From Planctomycetota bacterium (GTDB lineage: Bacteria > Planctomycetota > Phycisphaerae > UBA1845), in assembly GCA_024278775.1 (NCBI GenBank), contig JAJRSP010000225.1, forward strand, positions 1 to 7,715: DNA of 7,715 bases. The letters run 5' to 3'. Below, one piece after another: positions 6,198 to 7,715 of the stretch. Within the stretch, counting starts at the first letter, position 1. Each line of letters starts with the position of its first letter. The notes beneath the pieces are model-generated. The model made no database searches, was not told the DNA's origin, and saw only the letters and a program-made list of their open reading frames with translations. The translations under genes and the position numbers were made by a program.

Positions 6198-7520
6198 GTG
6201 GACCTGTTCTCACAACAACGCGAAAAACACCTCGGCTCGGTTCAGCCGCTCGCGGTCCGCATGAGGCCCGTGTCGCTCGACGAGTTCGCCGGGCAGGAGC
6301 ATTTCATAGGCCCGGGCAAGCTGCTCCGACGCATGCTGGAGGTGGACCGTCTGACCAGCGCAGTTTTCTACGGCCCACCCGGAACGGGAAAAACCACGCT
6401 GGCACACCTGATCGCCCGGCACACCAAAGCCCATTTCGACGAGGTCAACGCAGCCGCTGTCGGCGTAAAGGAAATCCGCGAAATTCTGGCAGCCGCCCGC
6501 GTTCGACTCGAAACCGAAGGCCGGCGAACGGTCCTGTTCGTCGATGAGCTGCACCGCTTCAACCGCGCCCAGCAGGACGTGTTGCTCGGGGATGTCGAAA
6601 ACGGCATCGTCATCCTCTTGGCAGCCACCACGGAAAACCCGTTTTTCGCCGTCAATACCCCGTTACTGTCCCGCAGTCAGGTTTTCAAGCTCGAACCGCT
6701 GACCATCGAGCACATCGAGGAACTGCTGACGCGCGCCCTGAACGACGTCGAACGCGGTCTGGGGCGTCATAAAGTCACAATCGAACCGGCGGCCCTTCGC
6801 CATCTGGCCACCGTCTGCGACGGCGACGCTCGCCGGGCGCTCAGTGCGCTGGAAATCGCGGCTTTGAGTTTGTTGAGCGAATCCGATCAGGCAAACTGCG
6901 TCATCACGCCCGAAATTGCGGCTGAGTCAATTCAGCAAAAGGTTATCCAATATGACGGCACGGGCGACGATCACTACGACGCAGCCAGCGCGTTGATCAA
7001 AAGCATGCGCGGCAGCGACCCCGATGCCGCTATCTACTGGCTGGCACGAATGTTAGAGGCCGGCGAAGACCCGCGATTCCTCGCCCGGCGGATCGTCATC
7101 GCAGCCGCGGAAGATATCGGCAATGCCGATCCGATGGGTTTGGTTTTGGCTCAGGCGGCGGCGGACGCGACGCAGTTTGTCGGGCTGCCGGAGTGCCAAC
7201 TTCCTTTGGCGCAAGCTGTTATCTATCTGGCCTGTGCTCCGAAATCCAATTCAGCCACGCTCGCGATCGGTGCGGCCCGTGAGGCTGTTCGAACCAACCG
7301 CACGATCCCGGTTCCGAAACACCTCCGCGACGCCCATTATCAAGGGGCCAAGCAACTGGGCCACGGCAAGGATTACCTATATCCACACAACGCGCCAGGC
7401 GGCATGGTTGACCAGGATTACCTCGGCGTTGACGCAACGTTTTACACCCCGACCGATCGCGGGCACGAAGTGAAAATGGGGGAATACCTCGAACGGTTCC
7501 GCCAGTTGCGACGATCGTGA
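6198..7520 (+). CDS. rarA: Replication-associated recombination protein A (RarA/MgsA), AAA+ ATPase
   Basis: RarA (MgsA; eukaryotic WRNIP1/Mgs1) is a clamp-loader-like AAA+ ATPase that acts at stalled replication forks together with SSB and recombination proteins, in the cytoplasm. The 440-aa product is near the usual length. The N-terminal LAVRMRPVSLDEFAGQEH is typical of the family. Walker A is GPPGTGKT at 59-66, Walker B is VLFVDE at 112-117, sensor 1 is ATTENP at 143-148, the likely arginine finger is Arg159 in LLSRSQ, and sensor 2 is GDARRAL at 209-215. The C-terminal tetramerisation region is present, including ARMLEAGEDPRFLARR, AAEDIGNADP, a PVPKHLRDAHY element and the YLYPHN motif near 393-398. 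The start is GTG at 6198, as no better in-frame start precedes the conserved N-terminus; the ribosome-binding site is weak (GGAA). It is convergent with the gene at the right edge. Confidence 0.96.
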   Translation: MDLFSQQREKHLGSVQPLAVRMRPVSLDEFAGQEHFIGPGKLLRRMLEVDRLTSAVFYGPPGTGKTTLAHLIARHTKAHFDEVNAAAVGVKEIREILAAARVRLETEGRRTVLFVDELHRFNRAQQDVLLGDVENGIVILLAATTENPFFAVNTPLLSRSQVFKLEPLTIEHIEELLTRALNDVERGLGRHKVTIEPAALRHLATVCDGDARRALSALEIAALSLLSESDQANCVITPEIAAESIQQKVIQYDGTGDDHYDAASALIKSMRGSDPDAAIYWLARMLEAGEDPRFLARRIVIAAAEDIGNADPMGLVLAQAAADATQFVGLPECQLPLAQAVIYLACAPKSNSATLAIGAAREAVRTNRTIPVPKHLRDAHYQGAKQLGHGKDYLYPHNAPGGMVDQDYLGVDATFYTPTDRGHEVKMGEYLERFRQLRRS

Positions 7521-7550
7521 TCGCCCATGGAAAAGACCGGCTCGGCAAGC

Positions 7551-7570
7551 TCGACCGCGGCGGCGGTTGG
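7551..7570 (+). terminator. Possible terminator hairpin between convergent genes
   Basis: TCGACCGC (7551-7558) can pair with GCGGTTGG (7563-7570) over a GGCG loop, six Watson-Crick pairs plus two G-U wobbles, in the 52-bp gap between rarA and the convergent minus-strand gene. The position suits a rarA terminator, but only a short T-run (GGTTTT, from 7577) follows at a distance. On the minus strand the stem is weaker because the wobbles become A-C mismatches. Confidence 0.3.
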
Positions 7571-7572
7571 TG

Positions 7573-7715
7573 TCAGGGTTTTGAGCCGATGGCGGCTTGG
7601 AAGAGCGTCATGTCATTCAGGTCCACATCTGCGTCGCGGTCCATGTCGAAGGGATGACACGGGTCGTCGGGGTCGTCGTCGGTCGTCGGGATTTGCATGC
7701 AGCGCTGGAGTGCGC
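7573..7715 (-). CDS. C-terminal end of a protein with a dockerin/EF-hand-like tail
   Basis: On the minus strand a frame open from the window edge ends at a TGA at 7575-7573 (47 residues visible). After an Asp/Pro/Thr-rich linker (TTDDDPDDP) comes CHPFDMDRDADVDLNDMTLFQAAIGSKP. The stretch DMDRDADVDLND (7647-7612) is a 12-residue loop with Asp at positions 1, 3, 5, 7, 9 and 12, fitting the calcium loop of a dockerin type I half-repeat/EF-hand. The FD.D.D.DVDL.D...FQ form is a common C-terminal tail of large exported Planctomycetota proteins. In those it is inferred to be a sorting or attachment element; that role is not shown here. Only one loop is visible, whereas a full dockerin has two. The body of the protein lies outside the window, so its activity is unknown. 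Confidence 0.72.
   Translation of the reverse strand, partial: ALQRCMQIPTTDDDPDDPCHPFDMDRDADVDLNDMTLFQAAIGSKP

Noticed and set aside
7660..7695. GTCGTCGG-like tandem repeat at the right edge
   Set aside because: It is explained by the Asp/Pro/Thr-rich linker codons of the minus-strand protein rather than by an independent repeat element.
1..7715. Possible defence, phage, toxin-antitoxin or biosynthetic cluster
   Set aside because: None of the identified genes belongs to a known cassette of these kinds, and there are no transposase, integrase or direct-repeat boundaries.

Overview
The window looks like a stretch of a Planctomycetota chromosome, possibly Phycisphaerae-like; the placement is inferred from gene types, not from a marker gene. 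Support comes from a Hanks-type Ser/Thr kinase with a transmembrane helix and C-terminal TPRs, an exported protein ending in a dockerin/EF-hand-like tail, and a membrane protein with a GspG-like C-terminal segment of the kind common in Planctomycetota hypothetical proteins. DNA is moderately GC-rich and GTG starts are used.

Layout from left to right. At 1-101 (minus) is the start of a secreted protein with a signal peptide and a strong Shine-Dalgarno. A divergent intergenic region of about 590 bp (102-689) follows, with a possible TATAAT -10 box and short inverted repeats but no convincing gene. Then come five co-directional plus-strand genes: a 785-aa membrane Ser/Thr kinase (690-3047); the ribosome-rescue hydrolase arfB (3040-3489), whose GTG start overlaps the kinase stop by 8 bp; an NAD(P)-dependent epimerase/dehydratase (3550-4533); a 480-aa single-pass membrane protein of unknown function (4661-6103); and the AAA+ ATPase rarA (6198-7520). 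Convergent with rarA, at 7573-7715 (minus), is the C-terminal end of a protein with an EF-hand/dockerin-like loop.

The genes do not form an obvious single pathway. Kinase and arfB are probably translationally coupled; the other plus-strand genes are separated by 60-127 bp and may have their own promoters. arfB and rarA are housekeeping/stress genes (ribosome rescue, stalled-fork maintenance), the kinase is a putative surface or periplasmic sensor, and the epimerase acts on an unknown nucleotide-sugar or related substrate.

I found no CRISPR array, tRNA, rRNA, insertion sequence, phage gene or recognisable defence cassette. I do not see a convincing undescribed system. The points most worth a second look are the kinase-arfB overlap, the non-pilin protein with a GspG-like C-terminus, and the repeat-bearing kinase leader.
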